A stretch of 64,000 nt of DNA, taken from assembly GCA_015501595.1 (NCBI GenBank), contig JADNRX010000251.1, positions 1-64,000 on the forward strand. The letters run 5' to 3'. Below the pieces are notes generated by a model. That model ran no database searches and was not told where the DNA came from. It saw nothing but the letters and a program-made list of their open reading frames with translations. This DNA is from Hymenopellis radicata. Its lineage: Eukaryota; Basidiomycota; Agaricomycetes; Agaricales; Physalacriaceae. Positions 48,230 through 59,880 of this stretch are shown in pieces (positions within the stretch are counted from its first letter, which is position 1; each line of letters opens with the position of its first letter). Position numbers and translations under genes: made by a program.

Positions 48230-50046
48230 CTACACCGTTTCCTCCCCACTATCACTTCTCTTGCCATTCACGGCTAGATCAAACTCCGAGTTTGTAGAGA
48301 ACGTTGGCTCCGCAAGAGAGATAGTCTGCTGTTGCTCTAATAAGATACAACCATTGGATACACATGGTCAAAATAACTCACAGTACTAGTATCTCCACCA
48401 GGCCTTGCGGGTGTAAATTCAGACATGGTGTAATCTGGTGCATAGCCCGAGGTCACGTTGGTCGTAAAATGCTTGCCGCGGATGAAGTTGCGCGCGTTGA
48501 GGTTGGCGAGGAGGGAGTTGCAATAGAGGGGACCCACGATGAAGTACAGGGATACGTAGATCTGCTGTGCGGGGTAGACAACCATCTGACGAATAGAGCT
48601 CGTAAATCGAGGAGGTTCTACGGCGCGTCACACCTACCATAATGATGATAAAGAGCGACGTGAGGGCCGTCCAGAGACCGCTGTTGATGACTGCGATCGA
48701 CAACCTCTGCAGAATTCGTGCCGATCTGGTGCTTGGTGAGCATTGGTTTCGAGAACTCCTTTGAATTCATACCGAGCTGAAATCCTAGAGTCGTCCATGT
48801 TTACTCGATCGCGCCATATCATCCACAGAAGTAACCCGGAAATGAGCATGTCCTGGGCGGCACCGACTCCCCAGATTGACTGAGGAAGTCTCTAAAAGAG
48901 ATATGAGATCTGGGCATTTCTTTACGGCCGACCAGAAGAACGTACTTCGATGTCAAATATGATCTTGGCGGTGGGTCCATTCTTCAGACTATGGAACAAG
49001 TCAGCGTGAGAGCACAGACTATCGTCAAAGGCGTGCCGCTTACCAGATAACAGTAAATGCTAGGATACATGCCATGTTCAGCATGCTGGCAACTAGATTG
49101 AACGAGGAAGTTTACCGATGTACCCCGCTGCGCCAGACGATGAGCACCGATGGATCAAAGACAGATAACTCTAAAAACTGACCAAATTGGTAGAGTGATG
49201 CCGGAATGAAAACGAGCGGCACGATCCACATCCGTTGGCTGACTGCTGGACGTCAGCAAAAAGTCGTGAATGAAGAAGTGGAACCTACAAATCCAGATAC
49301 GATAGGTGAAGAACAACTGAACGGGAAGCGCAACGAGAGCCTAGTGACGTTGTGAGGTCAAGGTTACCATATCACAAGTCCCGCCATTCAACACGTACCG
49401 TGAAAAGACCAGCTACCTTAGATAAAGATCAGTGTCACAGTAAGAAAGAGCACTCTAAGAGCTTACAAGGTATTCCCTATGGTTTCAAACATCAAAGTTG
49501 GTAGATGGACGCTACATGGGCAACAGTGACTCACGTTGAAAGTATAAAAGGATCGTGGACTTTGTAGACCAAAACCCAGACTAGAGTTAATCAGTCAGTT
49601 CTACGCACTGTAATCGAAGGGAATCAATAGTCATACAACCGCGGTCTACGATAACCATATGAATAGTGTCCATGATCCTGGGCGAGGCACGGTAAGCCAA
49701 AACCAGAGTACGATGTATTGCCACCGACCAGAGCCAGACCACCTGGTAGAGCGCGTCAGTACCAGAGCACGATGAGCTGGGAAAGTGTACCCACCATGAG
49801 CTTCATTCCTATAGAATCATGGGTGTTATGGCTGCACATGTGAATCAGTCGTTTTTAGCAGGGCGACGCGAGAAAACCAACTAGACAAAGTATAAAAATC
49901 TACGACACAAGGTTTCTGATATCAGTACGCGCCAGAACACGGTACAGAAGCACATACGTTTGCATGCAGGTAATTCCCCATAGCACAGAGCCTGTGAGAG
50001 TGCAAGCAAACTCGACGAGAGGAGGAGCGGCGTCGAGCGAAGCCAT
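48230..50046 (-). CDS. DUF6534 seven-helix membrane protein
   Basis: A basidiomycete-specific membrane protein of unknown role, cut into many short exons. ATG at 50046 gives MASLDAAPPLVEFACTLTG, then VLWGITCMQT. Later exons give WLWSVAIHRTLVL, HMVIVDRG, ALVALPVQLFFTYRIWI, WIVPLVFIPASLYQF and LPQSIWGVGAAQDMLISGL. The C-terminal exons carry the hallmark of the family: LSIAVINSGLWTALTSLFI and PLYCNSLLANLNARNFIRG. A last intron inside the tail leads to SLAEPTFSTNSEFDL and the stop at 48230. It is unrelated to the five-copy seven-helix family. It borders the oxidase cluster on its left, but nothing ties it to that pathway. Confidence 0.83.
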
Positions 50047-51196
50047 CAAGGAAGAAGCTAGAGAGCGTATGATGCTGTAATTGAGTATGCATCGTATTTA
50101 TTCCTGAGATCATGACACGAATGATGACAGCCGTGAGGGCCATGTTTCCCTGTGATCAGCTAACAATGTGAACAACGCGGGTTACGGCAGCTTTGAGATC
50201 AGGTTGCCTAAATCTCGGGCGCGCAGATTGCAAGCAACGGTTGGCATCATTCAACGAGGTACTTGGTTGGAGCGCTCTCAGATAATGGATGCCACTCGAT
50301 GGCAATTCGGAAAGCAAGGAACGTGGGAATTGTGTGCTGAGTCAATCCTCCGGTTGATCGGCGTTCCTTTCCCATCAACGCCCAAAATCCAGACTGTACT
50401 CAATACGTTCGCAGGGAGGAACTTGACGCGGTAATCTCATAGATTTGGCTACCCTGTCTGGATGCGCAGATGAAGGGGGGGACCGGTCGATTACGACCAC
50501 TCGGATCCCGGGCCCGGCAGGGTGACCCCGATCACTGATGGCGGGGGTCACCTTTTTTGGGTACACCCCATTTGGGGAACCGCCTTCTGGGCACATATCC
50601 TCCTTATTTACACTGTAAAGTAGTCCTACCACTGTTATTTGAGAAAATTTCTAAGAGCATTGAAAGTTAAGTCATAGTTGAACCAGATCCTCCCCTAAAT
50701 GTGTTGATTAAGTATGTGTGGAGGTCATCATGAGTCCATTTGTGGCGCACTCAGGTGAACACAATGTAATTTTGCCCTACAGAGAACATTCTGTGTCGGC
50801 ATGATCCCAAAATCACTCTTTAAGCATCACTGAATAATACATAACAGGAAAAGTAGGTATCTAGGTACAATAGCTCTCTAAAGGATGACAATTGTGAGTG
50901 AAATACTACAACCCCCCACCTCGGCAGTGCGACTTGGCCAATTTCGGAAGAATTCGTGCTCGGGGACTTCCATTTCGAGTCAGGTTCCCGCCGTGACATC
51001 ATTTTCCCATCAATGATCCAACTAACCCTGGATCTGAGTGGTCGTAATCGACCTATGACTCAGATGAAGGAAAGGCCTGTTACTCGGAACTTACTGAACA
51101 AACTGGTTCAGTTCTATTTCTGTCTCTCACTTCGGGGAAAGACACAGGATCTTGAACTTATGCTGTTCTTGACGCGCTGAGGATCCTCCCACAACG
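50047..51196. other. Intergenic, with a strong hairpin
   Basis: No gene is supported; an 88-codon plus frame at 50168-50434 has no recognised motif. A GGTGACCCC stem at 50521-50529 pairs with GGGGTCACC at 50544-50552 and is followed by six T. Just upstream lie GGATCC and CCCGGGCCCGG. Confidence 0.5.
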
Positions 51197-52195
51197 ATGG
51201 CTATCGAAGAGTACGTTCCTCTGCAAACTCAGGACGACTTTGAAGACCCATTGCTAGGGGGCGACGATAAAGGTGATTCCCCAGTTTCTTTCAGGTTGTA
51301 CATGACTAGATTGACTATCTTGACCTCCAGAACTTCCAAACAGGAAGTCGCGCCATGACAAACTTTTCTCGCCAATCTTACTTGCATGCTTCGTTGTCAC
51401 TGCCCTCTGCACTGTAGTCAACATCTCTCTTTGGTTCAACCCTAAGAGCAGCGAAACGACTCGCTACATTCCTTCGGCCGCTTCTCAACATCTTGAATTC
51501 GTGAGCCCGTACATCGGACTAGACAGCGCCGTGTATCGCCCGGACTCCCCACGTCTGCCGCCTATCACCAATTTCCCTACACTTCTTACTCAGATCAACT
51601 CGTCCGATCCCAGTAGGAATTATGGCGATATACACAAGTGGACATCGAGCTTTGGGTTGGTGTATCCTGAGGACCGCAGGTTACGCGTGGACCATGAGGT
51701 GAGTGCTTTTGAGACCTCCACGAAGACTGTCTGAATTGCTTTAGGTATCTTCGGTAGCTCAATTCCGTGTTCTGGACTGGGGAATGGAGCATTGCACTGT
51801 CAATGTCGCGATTCCGTCCTCGGAAGAGATGGAGGATTACATGGACTTTTCAATCGTAAATGGCGGTTCTGCTACTATCGACATCTGGATGTTAGAGGGG
51901 AGGGAAGACCTTCGGGAGCACACTCTGACCTGGCGTACTCGCCCTAAGCGTGTTATTCTCCACGAGACCTGGACGGTTAAGCCAGGGAGCATTCTGGAGT
52001 CCAAGAAGTTCGACTGTCCGTCGATGTCGTCGCAGGTTCTCGAGTTCAGCTGCGGGGGTGCTGCCTGCGATATTACATTCCGTCAAGATCCCAAAGAGCC
52101 AGGCTTAGGTGAGTTTCTCCTCTTGCAGGAGTTGGTGATGCATATTGACGTGCTTGTCAGCCTTCTTCCTCAGACAGTACCAGTCGGATCGTTGA
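51197..52195 (+). CDS. Single-pass membrane protein, uncharacterised
   Basis: Four exons from ATG 51197 (MAIEEYVPLQTQDDFED). The second exon carries basic residues (NRKSRHDK) and then one membrane segment, PILLACFVVTALCTVVNISL, typical of a type II anchor. The lumenal part reads SPYIGLDSAVYRPDSPRLP, TQINSSDPSRNYGD, then VSSVAQFRVLDWGMEHCTV and a beta-rich C-terminal half (SIVNGGSATIDIWML, FSCGGAACDITF). The last intron joins PGLG to AFFLRQYQSDR and a stop at 52193. Similar short anchored proteins are common and unnamed in mushroom genomes. It lies 12 bp from the 3' end of UstYa-like protein 1, convergently, at the left edge of the oxidase cluster. Confidence 0.8.
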
Positions 52196-52206
52196 AGAAA
52201 CTAATG

Positions 52207-52841
52207 TCATAACTCTTGGGATTTCTTATAATTATACCAATCCTTCCAATTCTTCCCTAGCTCTGCGTGTATTACTCTCCAATCGAAACAGACATGTGTC
52301 GCCCCGCTTCTCTGCACGTCGTAATCCCGCTCTAGAACATCCGCAGGCTCTAGCGTCAGGTTTGGATCGCAAAGGATGATTTGTCGAATGTAATTCAGAC
52401 AGTAAGGGATAGTCTCTGTAAGAGTAAGGTTGCTCGCGGTTCCGTCCAACATGGTACGGATTAGGCGGAGGCAGTGGTCTTCGTGCAGGAAAGACAGGGC
52501 GAAAGCACGATATTCTGCACCTAGCCGAAGATAGCCGTACCCGTCAGGCGAATACGATGCCCATTCCGCCCGGGCACCTGTTCCAGACACTGGATAGTGC
52601 ACAGACTCCTCGACGGTCATCGCCACGTAGGGCAGGTTGTCTATTTCCCAGAATTCAGGGAAGTCGTCGCCAATAAAAGCTGGAAGATGCGTGAAATGAA
52701 GACCTTCCGGCGAAGAACACTGAACGTACTATGCGCGGCGCGTCTCGGGCGGTCCAACAACGATGAGACTGTGATCGTGAAGCTGAGCGCCGCCGCTATG
52801 ATGCAGACCGCCAAAATAGCGATGCGTGCGGTGCGATTCAT
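52207..52841 (-). CDS. UstYa/DUF3328-family oxidase 1
   Basis: UstYa-type proteins are membrane-anchored oxidases that cyclise or otherwise oxidise peptides in fungal pathways. ATG at 52841 starts MNRTARIAILAVCII, one N-terminal helix (ALSFTITVSSLL). A 41-bp intron (GTGTTC to CCAG) joins STF to FIGDDFPEFWEIDN. The catalytic region keeps the first histidine-cysteine motif, HEDHC, followed by LRLIR. In the second motif both histidines are replaced (ETIPYC, then LNYIRQ). DPNLTLEPADV and THVCFDW are family-typical. Loss of the second motif suggests altered metal binding or a partner role, by inference. It is divergent from the MFS gene with 156 bp between the starts. Confidence 0.87.
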
Positions 52842-52997
52842 GATGAGGGATGAATGGGGTATACAACTCGTGGGAATGTTGATCAAATGCTTCTTGATTT
52901 CCTCAATCAATCCTCAATGATGTCGGGCAACATTACGGCTCCGTGGATTGATAGGGTCTGGGCGAGGTAGCTGTCCATATGCCTCTTGCTGAACACC
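52842..52997. promoter_or_regulatory. Bidirectional promoter, oxidase 1 and transporter
   Basis: The 156 bp between two divergent ATGs are the only room for both promoters, so the two genes are probably expressed together. Confidence 0.55.
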
Positions 52998-55073
52998 ATG
53001 GCGTCGTCGCAGCACTCGGACGAAAAGGCCGCCAGTGACCGCGCTGGTTCTGCTAGTGACGACAAGCGTACTATGTCAAACCTGCGCCGCTGGCTAATCT
53101 TCGTTTCGCTTTCCGTTGCGTTGCTCTTGCCTCCACTTGAACTGGTAAGTCTAGGGTATCTTGATAGCCGCGATTATTAACGTTTCACTTCTAATAGACA
53201 TCGGTTTCTACTGCACTTCCCACCATTGTGCACGATCTCAAAGGAGAGGATTTCATCTGGGTCACATCTTCATATGCACTTGCATCAACCGCGATCCTGC
53301 CTATGAGCGCCAGCCTTGCAAATGTATGGGATCTTTAAAATCAAGCGATTCTTATCTTATATTGCATCTAGGTCTTCGGTCGTCGGCAAGCCTTACTCGG
53401 CGCACTGGCGCTCTTTCTCGTTGGAAGCGCGTTATGCGGCTCCGCTCATAGCATGCCCGCCCTCATCGCGGGAAGGAGTAAGTACCATTGCGTCTCGACG
53501 TATGATGAACGCGTCTGATCGCGGCTCATAGCGGTTCAAGGAATGGGAGGCGGCAGTATTATCAGCTATGTGAACATCATCCTTTCGGATATGGTCCCAC
53601 TGAGACGTCGAGGTGTCATTGGAGGGATTATGAATCTGTACGTTTTTTCTCGTTCGTCACTGAACCAAACGAGTAACCTACCCTGCAAGAGCCTGGTCAG
53701 TCGGTGCTGGCGTTGGTCCTCTAGTTGGCGGTTTGCTATCTACTCATGGACAGTGGAGATGGCTTTTCTACTTGAATATCCCTGTGGCCGGCCTAGCGAT
53801 GGTTATGGTTTTCTTCATTCTGGACTTCACAACCCCGGAAGGGGACTTTCTACAGAAGGTGTTCCGTTTGGACTGGCCGTAAGCACTTCGTCGTCCTTCC
53901 TTCGATGGCTTTGCGACTCAAGTGCTTTAGCGGTACCTTTGTGATTGTTGCGAGCTCAAGTTCAGTGATCATCGCACTTACTTGGAGCGGTGTCAGGTAC
54001 TCCTGGTCTTCGGCTCAAGTTCTTGCACCACTTGTCGTTGGACTTGTCGGGATGGTCGCATTCTTCGTCTACGAAAAGATGGTGGCGCGCGCACCGATTG
54101 TAGGTTTTTAGCCTTCAAAAACCCTGCACTGACAGTGCTGACATTCCAATGTAGATGCCTTGGAAGATCTTCACTAACCGTACGACTCTGAGCGGATTCC
54201 TACAGACTTTCATAAACCATTTTATTAGCTTGGCTATTATCAGTATGTTCCTATATCCCTCGTTTGACATATCTCTCAGAAACGTCCTAGATTACCTGAC
54301 TACGTATTTTCAAGCTTGCAAAGGAGCTTCTGCACAACGAGCTGGCATTGACACCCTTGCCTTCAGTCTCGTTTTGGGACCAGTCGTGTTCTTGACGGGG
54401 CTCTCAGTATCGAAGTTGAAGTTCTACCGCCCACAATCTTACGTCGGCTGGGGATTCAACATCGTCTCCGCTGGGTTGCTCTCAACCTTGTCGTCCCAGT
54501 CGAAGCTGTCACTCCCTATCGGATACTCTGTTCTAGTCAGCATTGGTAACGGACTGGTGTCTGCGATGACATCCTATCCTGTACTAGCTCCTTTAGATGT
54601 CTCCGATGCATCTTATGGATGGGCGTTCCTCGTCTTTTGTCGCTCGTTCGCTTCGGTAAGTCATCCGGATGATTTATTCGAAAGTACATACACTGACGAT
54701 TCGCATAGTATGGGGCGTTGCTGTCGGCGGTACAATTCTTCAGAACCGGCTTTCCTCTACGCTGCCCCAAAAGTTTAGCGCGCAATTTCCTAAAGGAGTC
54801 AGTATTGCGTACGCAGTGATTCCACTTATTGACACGCTTGAGGAGCCCTTGAAGAGCGAGGTGACGGAGGCATTCGCGAAAAGTCTGAGTTTACTTTGGA
54901 AGGTCCTAGCCGGAGTTGGTGGTGCGGGGATGCTTACTGCCCTTATGATGAAAGATGTGCCCTTGCACGAGACGGTCGATAAGAAATGGACAGAGAAGAC
55001 AAAAGACCGAGCACAAGATACTGAAAAGGAAGTCGGTTCGGTTCACGTCGACTCATCAGATACTTCTACATGA
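52998..55073 (+). CDS. MFS drug/metabolite efflux transporter (DHA2, 14-TM type)
   Basis: A proton-driven exporter of the plasma membrane. ATG at 52998 (MASSQHSDEKAASD). About eight exons join to RRWLIFVSLSVALLLPPLE, then TSVSTALPTIVHDLKGEDF, the motif region VFGRRQALLGALALFLVGS, and AVQGMGGGSIISYVNIILSD. PLRRRGVIGGIMN precedes WSVGAGVGPLVGGLL (antiporter motif C, GxxxGPxxGG). The second half contains FVIVASSSSVIIALTW, MPWKIFTNRTTLSGFL, YLTTYFQACKGAS and a long final exon to HVDSSDTST. The stop is at 55071. The frame is open throughout. Placement between two UstYa-type genes suggests export of the pathway product or self-protection. Confidence 0.92.
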
Positions 55074-55250
55074 TTGATGCACGAGGATGTACGCCACTTT
55101 TGTATACGTATTCTTCCCCACAAGAGATCCGATAATTTCTTATCGACATTGTTATGCAACTTCGCGTTCTGGGCGTATATCACTCACTTGACTGGACTAA
55201 TGTGAAGGGTCGACGAGTTCAAGCAACTACAGTGTGATTCTTTAATGTAG

Positions 55251-55924
55251 CTATGGAAGTCCAACCTCTGGCGCGAGGGTGGTCATGTCCAAAGCGTCAA
55301 AAGCTTCCCAGTTCAACCTCATCGCCTTGTAGTACTCCCGCCAATCCGTACACACATGAGTAGCGCCAACTCTCTCAGTTTCGAAATCCCTATCCAGCAC
55401 ATCAGCAGGCTCCAGCGTCAAATTCGGATTACAAAGCGCCAGCATGCGGATGAAGTTGAGACAGTGCTGGATATGACCCTCCATTTTGGGAGTGTGGTCG
55501 TCGGTGGCTAACGCGAGGCGCATATTGCGCAAGCAGTGGATCTGGTGGAAGAGATCCAACGCGTATACGCGGTACTCGGGGCCGGAGCGAACGTAGCCTT
55601 TGCCGTAGGGGGCGTTTGTCGCCCACTCCTCTTTGGCGTCCGCGTATAGGATGTCGTAATGGGCGCTCTCTTCCACAATTAGAGAAATGGGTGAGGTGGG
55701 GACATCCCAGAATTCTGGGAAATCGTCACCTCGCCAACCTGTGAGAGATTATGAGCGTAAACACGAAGGAGAAAAAGAAGACAGTCACTACGAGTGAGTT
55801 GGCGTGGATTTTCTGGTAGATAACGTCTCAGTAGGAACACGGTCGCTACAACGTTCGCCAATGTCAGGAAGAGCGCGACAGTACGCAGCCGGAGAGGAGT
55901 CTGAGGGCTACTGTTGGGCATCAT
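55251..55924 (-). CDS. UstYa/DUF3328-family oxidase 2, both motifs intact
   Basis: ATG at 55924 (MMPNSSPQTPLRLR), then one membrane helix (VALFLTLANVVATVFLL). One intron near 55740-55795 leads to WRGDDFPEFWDVPTSPISL and VEESAHYDI. Both histidine-cysteine motifs of the family are complete: HQIHC in DLFHQIHCLRNMR and HIQHC in EGHIQHCLNFIRM. CNPNLTLEPADVLDRDFE and THVCTDWREYY follow, as in oxidase 1, and the two are clearly close paralogues. This is the copy most likely to be catalytically complete. It is divergent from oxidase 3 with 175 bp between the starts. Membrane anchoring puts the domain in the secretory lumen, where a signal-bearing precursor peptide would pass. Confidence 0.91.
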
Positions 55925-56099
55925 CTCGCTCCTGGATGAATGAGGGAAAAAGAGGGTGACGGCTTACTTCATGGAATGAATTTGGGCGCGTCATATCGTG
56001 ATGTTCACATGATCACAGAAAAATCGATAGATCCTGGGTCAGAACCTGTAGTAGTACCGAGCCGAGTTGAACGAGACAAACATCTTCTTTGAAGATACC
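55925..56099. promoter_or_regulatory. Bidirectional promoter, oxidases 2 and 3
   Basis: The 175 bp between divergent ATGs imply a shared control region for the two paralogues. Confidence 0.55.
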
Positions 56100-56757
56100 A
56101 TGGCCATCGACATCGCGTTGTCCGGTCGCAAGCGTATTGCGCTCCCCGTTGTTATTATCCTTCTATCCGTTGTTGGATACTTGTACTGGCATATTCTCCA
56201 AGAACCAAGTTCGCTGAGGCGTCAGTTTCAGCTTCGTGCGTGCAGATTGAAATTTTTGAATCACAGATGCTCACTTCGTATTAGAGCATAACGCGTTCCT
56301 CGGGACCTCACCTGTGTGGGATGTCGGCGAAATGCACGATGCCCTTCTCAACGTTGAGAACACCGTCCATTATCAGTTGAACGGTACCGCCGCCGACGCA
56401 GAATGGGCCGCGCTCGTCCCTCAAAACGGAGGCATCGTATATGTCGGCGATGAACGTCGACCATTCATGCCTTCCGTGTTCCACCAGCTGCGTTGTCTGG
56501 ACATTGTCCGACAGACGTACGTCAACCCGAAGAGCGATCCCGGAATGAAGAAGGCGCGACACTGCATGAACTATCTGCGCCAGATGATAATGTGTCGGGC
56601 CAATTTGAGGCTGGAGCCAGTTGTGGATCCGTTTGGCGTTCACGCTGTCGATCCCTGGGGCAAACTGACTTGCAAGGATTGGAGGAACGTATATTCAGCT
56701 TTTGAGGAGAACCAGGAGGCATATACAGAGTGGCTGGGAGAAACTAGCAGCCAGTAA
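56100..56757 (+). CDS. UstYa/DUF3328-family oxidase 3, altered motifs
   Basis: ATG at 56100 (MAIDIALSGRKRIA) and one helix (LPVVIILLSVVGYLYWHIL). An intron near 56220-56286 leads to QHNAFLGTSPVWDVGEMHD and VENTVHYQL. The first motif reads HQLRC (second His replaced by Arg) and the second KARHC (first His replaced by Lys), so each keeps one of two histidines. MCRANLRLEPVVDPFG and LTCKDWRNVY complete the domain. It is more diverged than oxidases 1 and 2. Partial loss of ligands could mean a changed metal site or a non-catalytic partner for oxidase 2. Some UstYa-type enzymes are known to act in pairs, so a complex is plausible but unproven. Confidence 0.85.
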
Positions 56758-57104
56758 CCGAAATTAGGAGCAGTTAGACAGCACTGGTTGAATCGTGCAC
56801 TGGTTGGCGGCAAAATGGAGATAGAGGATGGAGATGGCCAAGGGGCGAATGACTCCGGGAAAAGACTCAGGGAAGGCGGAGGAACACCCAAAGAGGAAAT
56901 TGATGGAGACGTGCTTTTTGACTCCGGACTTGCTCCGGACCATCATCTAAATTTGCCTCAGCGCGTTCCCACACCATCTGATGCCTGCAGTAGAAAGGAG
57001 CGCTCAGCGCATGTTACTCTGATGATAATCATGCCGTACACTCTCGATTCGCGGTAATAGCGGTCTGTGTGAGAACACGAGGACACTATCTCTCTCCTCG
57101 TGGT

Positions 57105-59263
57105 ATGGCGGTCACAGTAGGGATTATTGGCTCTGGAACTGCTGGCCTTGTGTCTGCCCATGTCCTGAAACAGGATGGTTTTCAGGTTACGATACTCTCC
57201 AAGGACAAAACCCCTGGTGGGGTATGGGCCCGTGAAAGGCTCTATCCAGGACTCGCGCTAAACAAGTACGTCGCATTCAAATCATGGGCTTTCAACGTGT
57301 TGATACAGGCAACAGTGTTCATGGGGAGTACAGGTTCTCTTCACTGCCGATGGCAGCCCCACTCAATGCCGAGAAGACTGGCGGAAGACTGAGTGGAGAG
57401 GATATGTGTCGCTACATGACCGAGTTTGCGTCGAGATACCTGAAGGGCAATATCCAGTATGAAACCGAGGTTCTGCGTGTCCGACGCGTAGATGCCGAAC
57501 CACGATGGCGTGTCGCGGTCCGGAAGCCAGACGGTTCCGAAGCAACCATGTCCTTTGACAAACTGGTACTTTGCTCTGGTGTAAGCCATTACTTTTTAAT
57601 GCAGAAAGCTCTTTTAATTAACCAACTTCAAGGGCTGCACTGTACCGAAGACTCCCTCGTATTTATCTCAAGATGCCGCTCTTGCAGCTGGGTTTCATGG
57701 ACCTGTAATTCATGCGATCAACTTCGGTGCCCAACTAGAGTCGATTTTGGACATGTCAAAGGCGGTCGAAGTCGGAGAACCTGCTAAGACAATTGTCGTA
57801 GTCGGTGGTGCTAAATCCGGGCAAGAGTAAGCGTCGAAAGGCTGAACTGCACCATGCTGACTGGACTCAAGCATGGCCACTTGTCTCGCTAAAGAGGGTA
57901 GAAAAGTAATCATGGTTTTCGAGAAGGTCGACGCGTATATGGGCGGAGCGAAACCATTACCCAACTTCATGCGGAAAAGCCGGTAAATACCTTTTACTTT
58001 CTCTAGGTTCTTCTACCTGCGGATGTTGACGACTTTCGTTGTATAGGCTGCTTTCAATCTTCTCAGCCAGTATGGACTTACCAACCAGATTAGAGTTCGT
58101 CTTCGTTTCTTTCTTCTGGCAGGGCATTAAGGCTGACTTGTTACTGTTTCTAGACGCTTCCTACATACGACAAACTTGGGAGCCAAGATCGTTCGAGGAT
58201 GTGGGAAGGGGTGGAGAAGGACACGGTACGCTTAGTTTATTGTCGTCCTGACTTTCCTAATCATCCGCCAGTTTACTGCTTATGACCTACCGCCAGACTC
58301 ACCTCTGCGCAATGCTCAATCGCCTTTTTGGACTGTCCGAGTCAATGACGAGGGAGTCAAGCGGGACGATAGCTTTTTCTCCCTATGCAATGCTGGTAAA
58401 ATTCAGCTTCTCACTCCAAAGAAAGTCTCTGGGTTTGGACCAGATGGAAAGTCTTTGCGCCTGAGCGATGGCTCTCTCATCAATGCGGATGTGGTCCTTG
58501 TAGGCACAGGTTATTCGTCTTCGTGGCATAATACTTTTTTTGATGGTAAGCTGGAGAAGCGCCTCACGACCTGGGCTGACCCATGTGTAGAGGCGACAGC
58601 GGAGGCTCTTGGAATTCAGCGCCATCCTCCTCCGGCTAGCGACACTGACGAATGGAGCCATTATGTTACTCTTGAGAACCCGCCTCCAGCACACACGAAG
58701 GAAGAACAATGGGCATCTTCCATCTACAGAGGAATAGTCCCCGCGAAGAATATCCTTCAACGCGACTTTGCGATCAACGGTGCCGTTGTACGTATTTTAC
58801 CTCTCGTTCTCGTCTGAGTCTCATGCAGCTGCGATCCTTAGATGACAGCCAATAACGGCTACGCTTTTGAGTTGATTGCGCATTGGATCTCCTCGTACTT
58901 TTTAGCAGACGCGATGAACTTGCCGCCCAACCCCGAGACCGCTAAACGAGAGGCCGATCGTTATGCCAACTGGACTCGAAAGCGCTGGCCAGATCAGCTG
59001 CTGTATCTCAACGAAAGCTTCAGCGCTGCCGTTTATTTCTTCACGTACGTCGTCGCGGATACATTCTACTGAGGCCGCCTGTTCATCACTTCTTCTTATC
59101 AAGGTGGCCACAATACATAGATCAACTATTGGCCGATATACGACTTCCAGGGATGCGCAGTGGCGGTAATTGGCTGACCTGGCCTTTCAAGACCATCGAC
59201 GTTGCTGAAATCGCGAACCTGAAGGAAGAGCGGGATGACCTACGTCGTAAACGTAAAGTATAA
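57105..59263 (+). CDS. Flavin-containing monooxygenase
   Basis: An FAD- and NADPH-dependent oxygenase that would hydroxylate a heteroatom or carbonyl-adjacent site. ATG at 57105 gives MAVTVGIIGSGTAGLVSAH with the FAD fingerprint GSGTAG at once. The next exons carry GEYRFSSLPM, GEDMCRYMTEF and DKLVLCSG. FHGPVIHAINF is the FMO signature FxGxxxHxxxF, and VVGGAKSGQD is the NADPH-binding loop. The middle exons (57985-58240) are harder to phase; MWEGVEKDT then joins FTAYDLPPDSPLRN. After VLVGTGYSSSWHN the C-terminal part (GYAFELIAHWISSYF, MRSGGNWLTWPFK) runs to the stop at 59261. The ustiloxin pathway uses two FMOs beside UstYa-type oxidases, so the company fits. Confidence 0.9.
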
Positions 59264-59662
59264 GAAACAGCGAACGCTATCTATACAAAATCTAGAGCCC
59301 CGGTTTCCTGAACATGGTCTTGAAACGGAGGACTTTCAACAACCCGCGATCCCTGCAATTCATTCCGAGAAGATCTTTGTTCGCCGTTCGCTAAATCAAT
59401 AGCGCACGAGTACTCATGATCGCTATACAACAGAAGAACGCTATCAGAACCCACCTGGCGCGCTGATTACAATCAAGTGTACGTGGTGTACATAGTTGAA
59501 TCGGTTCAGTTCGAACGCGCTCAGGAATATACCATCAGACGCCATGCTTGATGTCGTTCAAGCGCCGAGTTTTCAGGGAAGAACCAAGTACGAGGCAGCT
59601 ATAAGAATAGGAGGGAAGTAGACGCTCGTCAGGGAAAACCTTTCTACCAGACAATCCCAATC

Positions 59663-59880
59663 ATGAAGTTCACCGCAGTCTTGTTCTTCTTCTTTGGCCT
59701 TGCTATTGCCAGCCCTCTAATCCACGAGCGAAAGGTTGCCGAAACCGAAAGTATGTCGACGTCTCTCAGATGAATGAGTATCGCCTAACTGATAACGTCG
59801 TGGTAGGCGAGTGCACCGGTGACAGCGTAGACGTTCCGGAGTCTGGTCAAAACACGGGAGGATGTAACGAGGACTTCTGA
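59663..59880 (+). CDS. Small secreted peptide, candidate precursor
   Basis: Two exons (59663-59750, 59807-59880) give 53 residues. MKFTAVLFFFFGLAIAS is a clear signal peptide, leaving PLIHERKVAETESECTGDS and then VDVPESGQNTGGCNEDF with two cysteines. A TATA-like CTATAAGAAT stands about 60 bp before the ATG. The peptide sits between the flavin monooxygenase and the P450, the right place for a ribosomal precursor. It has no tandem core repeats, no Kex2 KR sites and no tyrosine, unlike known dikaritin precursors, so it may simply be a small secreted protein. A very canonical intron (GTAAGT at 59888 to CAG at 59941) begins seven bases after the stop, hinting that the coding sequence may really continue. 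Confidence 0.6.

Noticed and set aside
59663..59880. Classical multi-core dikaritin precursor
   Set aside because: No tandem core repeats, no KR processing sites and no tyrosine in the mature part; it is kept only as a candidate precursor.
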